DNA from: Rhexocercosporidium sp. MPI-PUGE-AT-0058
Lineage: Eukaryota > Ascomycota > Leotiomycetes > Helotiales
Length of the DNA: 64,000 nucleotides
Reading direction: 5' to 3'
Assembly: GCA_020746875.1 (NCBI GenBank)
Contig: JAGTJL010000012.1
Location: 496,001 to 560,000 of the forward strand
Position 1 is the stretch's first letter; each line of letters starts with the position of its first letter. The notes under the pieces were generated by a model. That model worked only from the letters and a program-made list of their open reading frames with translations. It was not told where the DNA came from and did not search any database. Shown here one piece after another: positions 12,989-23,309 of the stretch. The position numbers and the translations under genes are program-made.

Positions 12989-13229
12989 CCTCTTTCATCA
13001 ACCTCCTGCATCTCTCCGCAGCCTTGTCACTGTCAGATCCTCAGTAGTTTAACCGGTTGATGATTTTTGTATGCGTAACAAATGACATATCCCGCTAGGA
13101 GAATAAGGATTTGGGCCACGAGGGTGGGAGCTGTTGACGTTGGAGGGTGTTTATTGGAAGGATGCTGATTGGGAGGGTGCTAATGGAGAGGGTCCTGATT
13201 TGGAGGATATCGATTTGGAGGATGTATTG
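12328..13229. other. intergenic, with short tandem motifs
   Basis: It holds a run of near-repeats of TTCCTATTCTGGATA (12,385-12,450), an (ATC)9 microsatellite and a GGAGGGTGCTGATT-like series near 13,140-13,220. No gene was recognised. Confidence 0.5.
12961..12987 (+). repeat. (ATC)9 microsatellite
   Basis: Nine perfect ATC units in a non-coding stretch. Confidence 0.9.
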
Positions 13230-13660
13230 TATCCCGCCGTCAAATCTCCCAAGACTCTTCAATGACAGATCCAAGTTTTGGTCCAAGCGCTGTCCCCTTC
13301 TTGGAGATGTGGAAGATGATCCGACTGCTCTGGCTCCTATGCTGAAGATACCGCGTAAGTTCCAAACCTTCACATATGCTTTGGTGGAGGCTCGGATCGA
13401 ATCATCAACACAGATGCTGCTGAGATTGCCAAAGCGTTGTTTCCGCAACGAAAATCTCTCAGGAAGTTGAAAATTGGCGGCTGTCCGGAAAGAAGGGTAG
13501 AAGATGGCCAGCCTTTCCCAAAAGGATTTCTCAAACAGTTTCCAGTCTTGCAAGAGGTGGGGATTCCTATCGAGTTCTTGGTTTATGAGTGGTCCTCCCT
13601 TCCGAGACACAGATATGAGGAATCATCGTCGCCTGAGATCTTCTCTCAGAGGCCCTTATG
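13230..13660 (+). pseudogene. possible leucine-rich/F-box-like gene fragment
   Basis: Plus-strand frames, broken by stops and shifts, contain SLRKLKIGGCPERR, FLKQFPVLQEVGIPIEF and similar Leu-rich pieces. They resemble the C-terminal part of fungal F-box/LRR-like proteins. No complete frame, start or domain boundary can be shown. The likeness is impressionistic and the entry is tentative. Confidence 0.25.
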
Positions 13661-13939
13661 ACGTATCTTCGCAGACATGCAGGGCGGCAGTGACCTCCTT
13701 CTTTGCTCTACGGCCTCAAAGTTGCACCTATGCTCGGAATGAATGACAGCGTCGGATAGGGGCGGATTCGCAGAGAGGTCGGCGGGCTTGTCTAGAGCTG
13801 AGTTGATTTGCTTCCCACCGAGCGAAGCATCTGCGATATTGGGAAATCCCGCCATCCTGATGCACACATTCAAGCAAAAATGAAACTGTGGCGCAAGTCC
13901 TATCAATAACATTTCCTCGAAGAACGAGACACGGGGAAC

Positions 13940-15553
13940 TTACATCTGGATTCCCATCTGGATTTGCACTTGTCTCCAATCGTATTTGGCACCATACTGA
14001 TGTTGTCCTTTCCATAAGACTTCGAGCAAATCCAGCGCTCGATCAGCGTGCTGCAACTCCTGTCAGTTTATCGATAGAATCGACTAGAGAGGATACGTAC
14101 CCAAATGCTATAAGTATTATCGGCTTTCAATTTCCGCCGAACCAGATCCTCGGTCACATAATCGTTGAAAATAGCTACACCAGCCATGAACAGCCCCCAA
14201 TAGATGCCCATCTCCAGACCATATCCTTCTGGAATCCCTTTCGCGATCTCTAGAATGTCTTTGATGGCTTCAGTGACCTCTAGCTTCTGTGGTCCACAAC
14301 ACCGAGGATCGAGTATGTGATTTAGATAGATAATACATCCTTGCATGCATAATTTGATGCTGGAGAATGCTTCTTCCCTGAGAGTCTCTGGCACTGTGAG
14401 TCTCCGAGGGCGAGTCTGTCTTCGCCAGTCGTTACTCTGTGCTCGTAATGAAGGCGGGCAACTCTGCCACCATGCAAGTAATTCATCGTGAATCTCGTAT
14501 GCTGTCTCGGCAATGACATATGGCTGATGAAGGCCGAGCTCGCCCATCGACTCGGATGAAAGGCGTGAGAGCTTGGCCATATAAATCATTAATTCGTGGA
14601 AGAGATTTACCATAACATTATCAGAGTCGTAGTATGGCCAGCAGAGAAGTTTTGAGTTCTCGGAACTGTCTTGGTTTGCGCCGTCATCAAGCCAGTAATT
14701 GCCTTCAAGGAGGGGACCAGCACCAGAAGAGAGGGATCCCGACACATCGAGGAAAGAGAAGAATCGAGTTAGGTAGTCGGTGGTCCTTGGGCCGCCTCTG
14801 AAAAGAATTAAGTCCCTGGCTCCTTGGAGATGGTCAAGCCAGAGGCCATTCTCTGAATGTAATATCTGCAAAAAGTGAGCAAACATCTTCACGGGATAGC
14901 CCATTTCTATTACCTCGTACACACACAAAAGCAGACATGCCCCTAATGTAGCATCTGAACGCGCAATTACAGGATCCGAGAGTGTTTGCTTTAGTTCGCG
15001 AAGAGCCAGCGAATAATGTTTGGCGGCTGCCATCTCATGCTGAGGCTGACCTTTTGTCAAATGGCCCGCAGCAAGCGCAGCCATGGAATGGAGGAGTGCT
15101 GGGGATGAACTTGCAAGTGGGACCAGTTCCTCTTGGAAGGGGTTCCCTTCGTTGTCATTCGAGTAGGCGAGAAATCGACAGCAAAATGTAGCGAAGTGAT
15201 GAATGTAAGGCGTTGATGTCCTGTCCACGTTCGGAAATTCAATGACGAAATTCTGGCCGCAGAATCCGTTCATTTGGAGGCTCGGTGTCCTCGATCTGCT
15301 CGTCAAGATGGCTGCCAAACCATCTTGTGGTTGCTGGTGAGGAATGACTTGCAGCAGATCACTCCAAGTGCATTCCCGTTGCAATCGCAAGCATCGTCCA
15401 CAGTGAGGTTTCATCTCATCACATTTGACTTTCCTCTTGCGACAAGTCAAACATCCTGGGGAAATTAGTCAGGGCGTGCAGAAACTTCCGGAAGTCTACC
15501 TCACCTGTCCTCGTTCGAGGTACTAGAGCCTTGATACCCAATCCCGGCGCCAT
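13940..15553 (-). CDS. Zn2Cys6 transcription factor, complete (507 aa)
   Basis: Exons (minus): 15505-15553, 14101-15455 and 13940-14059. Intron 1 (49 nt, GTGAGG...CTGACTAAT...CAG, phase 1) lies just before the zinc cluster, and intron 2 is 41 nt, or 48 nt with an in-frame acceptor seven bases later. The first exon gives MAPGLGIKALVPRTRTG and the second supplies CLTCRKRKVKC...CGRCLRLQREC, an exact Cx2Cx6Cx6Cx2Cx6C cluster (residues about 18-45). The rest, about 400 aa, is the helical fungal-specific regulatory region seen in Zn2Cys6 factors (AALAAGHL, LLLCVYEVIEMG, GARDLILFRGG). It ends GIQM-stop directly at a GTAAGT, so a further exon cannot be excluded. It is a nuclear regulator; the regulon is unknown. 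Confidence 0.8.
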
Positions 15554-15938
15554 TCTTGCCGCTGGCTTGGAGCATTCACACACAACGGTTGCTCACAGAT
15601 CAGGGCGCGTGGTTGGGGTTTTGAATGGGACGTGATGTTGTGAAGTAGGTCCATGTTATCGATCCCGGCAGTTCCCAGCCAAGGATCCGACCCTGAGTAC
15701 CGGGTGTGGGCCGCCCAACAAGGGGTGCCAAATCCAGCCAGGTGGTATCATATCGCCGATCATTCCTGGATGGATAAGGGGATGAGAACTGTACGAGCTG
15801 GCGGTACGCCCCGAACGGCAGAGTCTTCGGCCAATCCGTTGCTACTAGAGGTATGATTCTCTCCAATTCTTGATCCTTGACGCGATCTCTGTATTCATGC
15901 GGATCTTGTTGGAATCCTCCGTTGTCGCTGCCAATGTA

Positions 15939-16416
15939 TCACTCAGCTTCTTCTCTGTGCGGGCTGTGCACTAAGTTCCCTATCCTAAGCACATCGATTG
16001 TCCTAGCCGACTGTGGAGGTGCTGCATCTCCATTCAATGTCTTATAGATGTCCTGCAAACCTTTGCCTTCTCTAAGCTGTCGTAGGATTGGACCCGCTCG
16101 GTCTTCGAAAGACAATTGACTCAAGACGAACTCGCTCGCCTGCTGATACACTTTTAATTCTTCGATCTCTGCTTTCATGGCCTCTTTGCTAGCTCGAACC
16201 GTGACTTCGTAACTGCACGTTACTCCGTTAAGAGCTGCACACCGCGCGCATGGGTTCTGTCCGTCACACTTGAGCGATGTTGAGCAATAGTCTTTAAACT
16301 CTGTTATTACAAGGGTCACTAGCCTTTGTCCTTTTCTTTTTGCATCTTGTGCAAGCATTTTTCGTGATGAAAGCGCTGCCTCTCCGCTTTCGGACTGGAA
16401 CGGTTTTGTACGACAT
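15939..16416 (-). CDS. short Zn2Cys6 protein (140 aa) with a likely GC-AG intron
   Basis: The ATG at 16416 begins MSYKTVPVRKRRGSAFITKN and runs into CTRCKKKRTK at 16,324. The zinc cluster is completed only if a 55-nt intron at 16,269-16,323 is removed, giving CTRCKKKRTKCDGQNPCARC with perfect Cx2Cx6Cx5Cx2Cx7C spacing. The donor is GC (AAG|GCTAGT), not GT; the acceptor is CAAG. Exon 2 (15,939-16,268) adds a helical linker and ends HREEAE. Family members are usually several hundred residues long, so this is a truncated regulator or a small antagonist-like protein. It lies upstream of, and on the same strand as, the larger Zn2Cys6 gene, 385 bp away. Confidence 0.6.
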
Positions 16417-17214
16417 GTAAGATTATACTGCTGTACAAATTGGAGAGTCCGGAAGATGGAGGCGCTGCTGTACAAATATCCCTAGCTACTTAGGGCCGGA
16501 ACATATATCTGTAACCGCACTTTTTCACTACCCATAATCTGACAAGAGGCTAGGAGTTATATATACTTTAGGTGAGCAACTTTAAGCTCTCCATTGGTGT
16601 CATCGCCCAATACCTCTCTGACGCTCTCTTAGCGATATTACGTCAAGCCTCGTTTCTTGGCGGTCCCAACGAACTTGCAGAATTCCTATATTACGTCACT
16701 GAGAGCCATAACTTTGATTGACGACAGGAGAATTCGCCAGGACTTATGCTTGGCTGCGATTGGCTTAAAGGCCGCTAGAAAGCACAAAGTTTTGACACAA
16801 AAGCTTACCTTCCACGGGTCACGTATCTTCCCCTTGAAACTGGCGTTTTCATACAACAGCTTAGTCTCCCAACCCAAGTTGAGGTCCTCAACTCTCGTAT
16901 TCTTTCAATGTCTGCTGCTGCACAAGCCTCTCATTGAGCTGGCGGGTTGGGACTTTTGCAGAGTTGTTTCATTGCATTTGTTCATTCATCGGGAAATCAA
17001 CCATGTGTCAGCGCTTCTGCCCAACCTTCCGGATCATTGTTAGAGCCCACAGATGCTGGTGACCAGCAGAAAGAATCAAGGAAATCGGGTCGTCGTGGAA
17101 GAGACGGATAGTCTGATAGTCTGGATTGATTTAATACTGGGATCGAGCAGTTGGGCACGACATGAAGTAACGAGATGTTCTCGAAGCAGTGCACTTGTCC
17201 ACGTGATTACGGGC
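16417..17214. other. intergenic
   Basis: No supported gene. It includes the upstream region of the short Zn2Cys6 gene. Confidence 0.4.
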
Positions 17215-17620
17215 TAAACTTAACCGAAATCACACCAAAAGTCGCCTTGTTTATACTTTTATAAAGCAGGGTATTGTTATTATTAATACTTATAGTTAAG
17301 TATTTATAATATTTAGAAGAAAGGTATTTAAATGTCTTTTTCAGATTTAAAAAATATATTTCAGAACGAGAGTTATTTACGAATAAGTTTCGTACTTACA
17401 AAATTCCATCGATTTCCCTTACTAAACACCTTTTCTTATAATAAGTTTTAAAGGCATAAAAGTTAAAAGCAAAGGAAATCCTGAGTATAATGAGCAACTA
17501 AAAATAAGGAATATGATAAATAAAATCAATAGAAAGAATTATTTGGTTAATTTAATATAAAATTTCAAAGGGAGTGGTTTTAGTGAGGTTCGGCTAATTT
17601 TAAAGGGTGCGTAAACAATT
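17215..17620. repeat. AT-rich, RIP-like block at the left edge of the NLR island
   Basis: About 400 bp composed mostly of A and T with many TA steps, in contrast to both flanks. Such islands are typical of RIP-decayed transposons. No protein remnant can be read. It marks the transition from ordinary genes to the repeat-rich island. Confidence 0.55.
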
Positions 17621-17869
17621 CTGACATGCACTGGTGCTCCTCCAGCCACAGCCACATTTTGGACGCCAGAAATCGTGATCTAAGGGAGAAGGGAGAGTTG
17701 AACTTCAGTCTAGACGGAGAAATTGAAGTCGTTGGAAGCAGCTCATCAGTCAACTGTACGTATCTTGTAGGCTCCCTCTCTTGTTGTGTGGTGTTAGGTT
17801 CTGCCCTTCGACGATATGCGAAAAATTAAGTTCGCATGAATAGCTACACCATCTATACTACCATCTTAT

Positions 17870-17901
17870 GTAAGTCCGCCCAACTTTTTGGGCGGACTTA
17901 C
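17870..17901. repeat. perfect 14-bp stem hairpin
   Basis: GTAAGTCCGCCCAA and its exact reverse complement are separated by a 4-nt loop. It lies 110 bp before repeat A. It could be a foldback transposon tip or an RNA hairpin; nothing else supports either. Confidence 0.8.
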
Positions 17902-18011
17902 CTATACCTAATTGGGTATGGGCTGTGAGGTCAGCCTATCGATGCGAGTACGAGCCTCGTATCGCCAGCAGCATAGACCCGGGGGATCTCAATCGACCTT
18001 GCTTTTTGATG

Positions 18012-18316
18012 TAACGTCCCTCCCTGCGTGCCGAGAAACCCTACGTGCCGAGAAAAGCCATAAATACTTTGACTTTGACCATCTTAAACTCCACACTAGC
18101 TTGTGAGTCTATAAAAATAGAAGATCAATACTATTATATAGCTATTTACCAGTAATTTGACCCCTCCCGAAGAAAATTTTGTATTTGCATCGTCGCCATT
18201 TCGCCTGATTTATGAGAAGCCTCCATTTCGGCTTTAGTACGAGTCCTCTGCCACAGCTATACTGGCGAGCTCTTATTATCCCTTACACATCATAAAAGTT
18301 CTTATCTGAGCTTTAG
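18012..18316 (+). repeat. dispersed repeat A, copy 1
   Basis: Begins TAACGTCCCTCCC and ends CTTATCTGAGCTTTAG. Related copies are at 21,567-21,830 (same strand) and 30,232-30,570 (reverse). No reading frame. It is probably a non-autonomous DNA element or a piece of one. Confidence 0.75.
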
Positions 18317-18323
18317 ATCCATA

Positions 18324-18600
18324 TGCCTTCGAAATGAGCTGATAAGCTCAGAGAGAAGGTGCCTTCGAAATGAGCTGATAAGCTCAGAGAGAAGGTTCTT
18401 CGAAGAGAGAGAGAGCGCGGGGACTTTGGCGTGCCGGATTTTTAGTCATTTCTTATGTAATCTTTAATGCTGTGGCGCATAAATGCTGTGGCTCGTAGGC
18501 TGGTGGCTTTGCCTCGTCGTTTCCAACACCCTGTTGTTTCATTTGGGGGAGGGGGGTCTGGTTTGCTTCATCCTTTGTAACAGCTCCTTCGAACTATACC
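18324..18600 (+). repeat. dispersed repeat B, copy 1 (with a 36-bp tandem duplication)
   Basis: Starts with two perfect 36-bp units (18,324-18,359 and 18,360-18,395) of TGCCTTCGAAATGAGCTGAT followed by AAGCTCAGAGAGAAGG. It then continues with a GCTGTGGCTCGTA...TTTGGGGGAGGGG segment shared with 22,051-22,290 and 25,921-26,075. A shorter copy lies at 18,645-18,690. Confidence 0.8.
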
Positions 18601-18834
18601 TCTTCCTAGAGTTATGTATTTCTCTTCTTTCTATCCACAGCTTATGCCTTCGAAATGAGCTGATAAGCTCAGAGAGAAGGTTCTTCGACAAGAAAAGAAG
18701 GCACAGGCTTCGGTAAAACGCTAATCCAAAAATTGTGGTCCGTGACCGTTCCCTTGACTATTTCCTGTCCGGGCGTTTCTCCCAAGCTGTTTCTGTATTC
18801 TCCTCAAAAGTTTTTCCGCGCCGTGTTCTCCTTA

Positions 18835-19215
18835 TCGTTTCTCCTCACGTGTCATCCTTGTTAAGTTTAACAGATTTTGATATTCCTTTTTATACGAGGT
18901 GATTCGGCTTAGTCGCAACTTTGTCTCGACACCTGTATCACTAGTTAGGATATAATTCTTCATTTCACTGCTAGAGTCCCTTTTTATTCTGCGATTTATA
19001 ACCTTGTCATGTTCAATACTCTTATGCTTCTTGTTATCTCGATAATGTCCCCCCCCCTTTACGGCACGAGTGGTTGATGCATGACGTTTCAAGAAACAGT
19101 CCGCCGCTGTTGCTCACGCCGAGCGGCAACATATTCGTCATAACGATGCCCAGTACGGGGGTACACTTACGTCCTTCCACATTCTGTAGCGCGAAAAAGG
19201 CCCGCTGCTGGTCTT
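18835..19215 (-). pseudogene. decayed SET-domain protein gene
   Basis: Minus-strand frames read NMLPLGVSNSGGLFLETSC and INHSC, which is the core of fungal SET-domain proteins of the MYND/SET type (normally LE-x-SRINHSCxPN). GEE(L)-like and SY-like remnants follow downstream in shifted frames. The conserved Arg before INHSC is Cys here, and stops break every frame. It is a remnant with no expected product. The RIP-like base bias around it fits decay by C-to-T change. Confidence 0.45.
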
Positions 19216-19811
19216 TCGTGAGTCTCCTAACTTCTCGTATAGCAATGATCTCTGCAGAACGGACGTCATTTGCTTCGCCCCAAACACTCTCTCAAAAAGA
19301 GTCAGCACCGCTTTTGGGGCTAATCCTTGCACGCAGTTTTGCCCTCTATGGTAAGCACCGAGTAGCAGCTACTGGTCTGTGCGTAGGCTTTACCAGCTTA
19401 TTCTGCTTAATGAACTCCTCTCGTATAACTGGTGGGAATGTGGCCGTCACCCAGACTATAGGAAATACCGGCGAGGAGTGCCTCGAGCTTTTTCAAGCTT
19501 GAAGTATATAAGAGTTAACCTCTTAAATTATCTAGGTAATTTGTTCTCTGCTAACTCAACAAAAAAGAAAAAGAAAAAGAAATTTCACGTCTTCAGCACT
19601 GCGATTCATATAACGAAATACGATAAGACGCTCAGAGCCCCAGCTTCGTTTTCTTAATGATTGCTTCGCATCATACAATCACATATCATTGACATAAATA
19701 GCGAACCGACGGCACACTAACACAACCACTTGACAACAGTTCGTGCAAACAACCATCTCACCTCCAAATCCCGTCTACTCGACGCGGGTCATCTTGCATT
19801 CTCACCTTTCT

Positions 19812-21433
19812 TTAGTTTCGTCGTTCTACCGTTTGCCAGATATTACTAACGCTCCACGTTCCCACATCATCATCATATCCGAGACTCAACATCATAGCCC
19901 CTAGAAACATGACAATCACAACTGGCACCGCTGACACCCAGTAGATCCAAAACTAACTAGAACCTGGTAGGTATCTATCATTCATGCTGAAAAGCCCGCA
20001 TACGAAAGCCAGCGGAATAAATATCATACCAATCAAGGTTAGTAGCTTGACATTCTTCGCCTCTCTAATTGATCTCTTTGTCTCTTCCAGCGACTGCCTA
20101 TTTCCCGCAATACCCACGAGAGCCGTGATACTACCCAAGAGAACTTCGCATCTGGATTTCAAGACCTTGAGACGTGTGAGGATAAAGGTGAAGTCCTTCC
20201 CGGTGTTCATCCAGTCTTCCTTCATTGTTTCCTTGGCGTTATCAAGGTCTAGCGTGAGAATGATCCTTTCCACATCCTCGCAATACTTAGCGCATCGCTT
20301 ATTCAACGCCTGTATGTCCGACTATTGTTCTTCAACGTATTGAATCTTCATGGCAGACAAGTCATTTTTGCGAGAGAGACGCCATTCGTGGGTTGAGATT
20401 ATAGCGCCAACCCAGTAAAGGAGCTGCATGTAATGCGAAGCGGTTATCTTTTGCGGAAATAATGCTGCGACTCTTGGAGAAGATAAGCTTTCAAAGGCGC
20501 TGTAGTGCGTTTTCCAGTAATATATGAGGTCGTCGTGCATAGATGTTCGAGGTGGCCCAGTACGCATATCAGGCAGCGGGAAGGCAAGGGGTATGAAATC
20601 GAGGTAACCGCCTTGAAATGGTGTATTGCACATGTGACTGACTTGAAGGCCTCGGGTGTGGGTGACTTCGCGGACAGGGGGATCGGTAAGAATGATAACT
20701 GACAACAAATTAAATCATTACGATCTCTAGATCAACATTCAGGGACGAGTCGCTTACCATCCCAGCCATCGTTATGATTCGTGCGACTCCAGAGAGAGCA
20801 CTTTCGCCTCACGATGACCTCCTGTTCATAGGTCCCATTCAGCCTTGTGATGCCCACTTGTCTTCCTGTAGCCGTACACGACGTTTCAAAGTCCCGAATT
20901 GGTCCTTGGAAATACATCATCTCAAAATACGGCAGATGGAACCTAGACGTAGTGTCTGCTGTAGAAGGAAGCGGCTCCGTCATTCGCGTCCCGTAGTGCC
21001 ATCTGTCCCATATCTGGGTCCTTTCTTGATCGATAAAGAAAGATGGTTCCATGTGGAAGAATCCACCAAATAACGCGATATATTCTGTATTGAGACCCTC
21101 AAGAATGTAAATGCGTCGTTTTGGAGGACTACTAGGAGTGCATTCCTCCAGCAAACGCTGCTCAAAGTGCTCGTTCACAGTATCAATATATGCGAACGTT
21201 GAACAGTCTGGCACAGTCTCTTCTTTGACATCCAGTATTGTAACAGCTACGTGGCGGTTTGCAAAGATAATCCATTTGTTTCGATAGTCAGTCGTAACAG
21301 CTGCGGGAATCAAGGCTGAAACTCGTTCCACAGAGTCGTGGTAAGGCCCACTTGAAGAGAGCGGCCAGCCTTTGTAGGGTTCCGAAGGAAGAGCCGATCC
21401 TGGCCTAGTATTTAGCTTTGTAGTGTTGGACAT
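19812..21433 (-). pseudogene. CorA-like membrane protein gene with two in-frame TAG codons
   Basis: Exon 1 runs from ATG 21433 (or 21550, MDSSNLRLRRNG) to 20758. A 59-nt phase-1 intron (20,699-20,757) leads to exon 2, 20698 down to 19812. The C-terminal part shows the fungal CorA-like pattern: a long coiled helix (AKYCEDVERIILTLD), then LLTLIGMIFIPLAFVCGLFS as the first membrane helix and, beyond a stop, FWIYWVSAVPVVIVMFLGAM as the second. Two stops interrupt the frame, TAG at 20,322-20,324 (after EEQ) and TAG at 19,953-19,955 (before FWIYW). Both fit CAG-to-TAG changes. CorA-like proteins are magnesium-channel relatives, and in fungi many accompany HET/NLR loci. Not expected to give a full product. 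Confidence 0.65.
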
Positions 21434-21566
21434 GATCGCCAGAAGTAAGATACCGGTGATTTGTAAGGGGATGAGTGGAAGCTCCCGTGCTTGATGTTTT
21501 TCAGCTCGGGATTCTCCATTTCGTCGAAGCCTCAAATTAGACGAGTCCATAAAATGGCCAGACCAG

Positions 21567-21830
21567 TAACGTCCATCCCTACGTGCCGAAAAACCCTGCG
21601 TGCCGAAAAAAATCAAAAGTACTTTGACTTAAAGTATCTTAACACTAATCCACATCTTAATATTTCCTATATTTTATTATAAGTTACGTTCCGCGGCCAC
21701 TCCCGGACACCCTGAACTCCTCTTACTACTAAATCACTTTCGCATCGTCGCCCTCACGCCTGATTTGCAAGGGGTCTTCTTTTATACCGTAATCAAGTTC
21801 CTTTACCACAGCTCCACCATCAAGCTCTTA
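21567..21830 (+). repeat. dispersed repeat A, copy 2
   Basis: Starts TAACGTCCATCCC and is diverged relative to copy 1. It is followed by a B-like tail (GCCTTCGAAATAAGCTGAAAG) to about 21,900. It abuts the 5' end of the CorA-like gene. Confidence 0.65.
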
Positions 21831-22015
21831 TGCCTTCGAAATAAGCTGAAAGCTTAGAGAGAAGGTTCTTCGACAAGAAGAGAGGGGGCGGGCTTCGGCA
21901 AAACTCCAAAAATTAGTAATCTTTTAGTAATGTCGATATCATCCACTTAGCACTTGCCAACTGTCATTCTGACGCCTTTTAACATTATTGTAATTCTAAT
22001 ATTCTAATCAATTTC

Positions 22016-22290
22016 GAAGGCTTCGTGTGCGCCGCAGGCGAGCACCCATGTGCCTTCGAAATGAGCTGATAAGCTCAGAGAGAAGGTGCCTTCGAAGAGA
22101 GAGAGAGCGGGGACTTTGGCGTGTCCGGTTTTTAGTCATATCTTATGTAATCTCCCAATTCTGTGGCGCATAAATGCTGTGGCTCGTAAGCTGGTGGCTT
22201 TGCCTCGTCGTTTCCAACACCCTGCTGTTTTATTTGGGGGAGGGGGGTCTGGTTTGCTTCATCCTTTGTAACAGCTCCTTCCAAGTATAC
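22016..22290 (+). repeat. dispersed repeat B, copy 2
   Basis: CTTCGTGTGCGCCGCAGG leads into the TGCCTTCGAAATGAGCTGAT unit and then the GCTGTGGCTCGTAAGCTGG segment, closely matching copy 1. Confidence 0.8.
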
Positions 22291-22372
22291 CTCTTCTTAG
22301 ACTTGTTCATTTTTCTTCTTTTTATTCACAGCTTATACTTTACTTTGAGAAGGTACAATTCTTTGTTCCGTC

Positions 22373-22708
22373 ATGTCATCTCCTCCGAAGTCTGTGCTTA
22401 CCTCTCCACCATATCAGTATGTTGGAGATACTCTAGTTGCCGGTATTATCCGTCCTTTCCCGCTGCTTCGACGGGACAACCACGGACGACGACCAAGCGG
22501 CGACAACGTAGATGCCTCTTGTTTTACCGCGGATGATAAGGTCGCCGTTCAAGCTTGGTTTGGCACTTACGTCTTCACAGATAAGTTTGGGAAGACTGTA
22601 TCCGGACCTACGTTCCGCCTGTTGAAGTTGTGGAGGTTGCGAGCTGGTATTTCTGGTTCCTCAAGCCTGAATAGCAGTCCAGTTACCAAACGGAGACGTA
22701 TATTATAG
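22373..22708 (+). CDS. hypothetical 111-aa protein, doubtful
   Basis: An ATG-started frame just after repeat B: MSSPPKSVLTSPPYQ..., with FTADDKVAVQAWFGTYVFTD in the middle and a basic tail, KRRRIL. No recognised domain and no intron. It may be part of the repeat rather than a host gene. Confidence 0.25.
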   Translation: MSSPPKSVLTSPPYQYVGDTLVAGIIRPFPLLRRDNHGRRPSGDNVDASCFTADDKVAVQAWFGTYVFTDKFGKTVSGPTFRLLKLWRLRAGISGSSSLNSSPVTKRRRIL

Positions 22709-23309
22709 TAGACTTACGTCTTCTCCTAACATATAATTATATGCGAGCTGTTTCTTCCTATAATCTTTCCTTTGCACAGGTTTACTGTCCACTGAATCTT
22801 ACCCTGCTGTTTCTGATAATATCTGTCACGTGTTTACCTGGGTGGTCTGCTGCTGTCTGTGCGCCACGCCTGAAACTTTGTCGATATCATCCACCTAACA
22901 CTTACTCCGTACAGCAAGCCTCGAAACCGGCTTCGCGCCAAATACTCTCTCATAAAGTTTCGGCCCCACTTTGTTCGCTAGCCCCTACGCGCTGTTTATC
23001 ATTTCAGGAAGTGCAGTGCAAGGGTATTTTTCGATGTACAGTAACCTTCGAAACCGCTCTGTCCTTTAAAAGTCTGCCCCACTTTGCGTGCTAATCCTTG
23101 TATAAGTAAAGCGTCGTCCCAGAGCCATGCTCCGATGTACCTCTTATAGATAGTCACGCTATTGCGCAAGGCTGGGTTAGGAATTGTCTAGGGCTGGTCT
23201 GTGCGTTTACCGCGCGCGAAACGAGAGCTGCAGACCCCGCTCCTAATGCTTGTTGTGATAATGTCCCACAGCAACGATCGCCTACTCCATTATCTTCTAC
23301 TTATTTAAT

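Noticed and set aside
14982..15191. Plus-strand frames within 14.0-15.5 kb
   Set aside because: Antisense shadows of the Zn2Cys6 gene.
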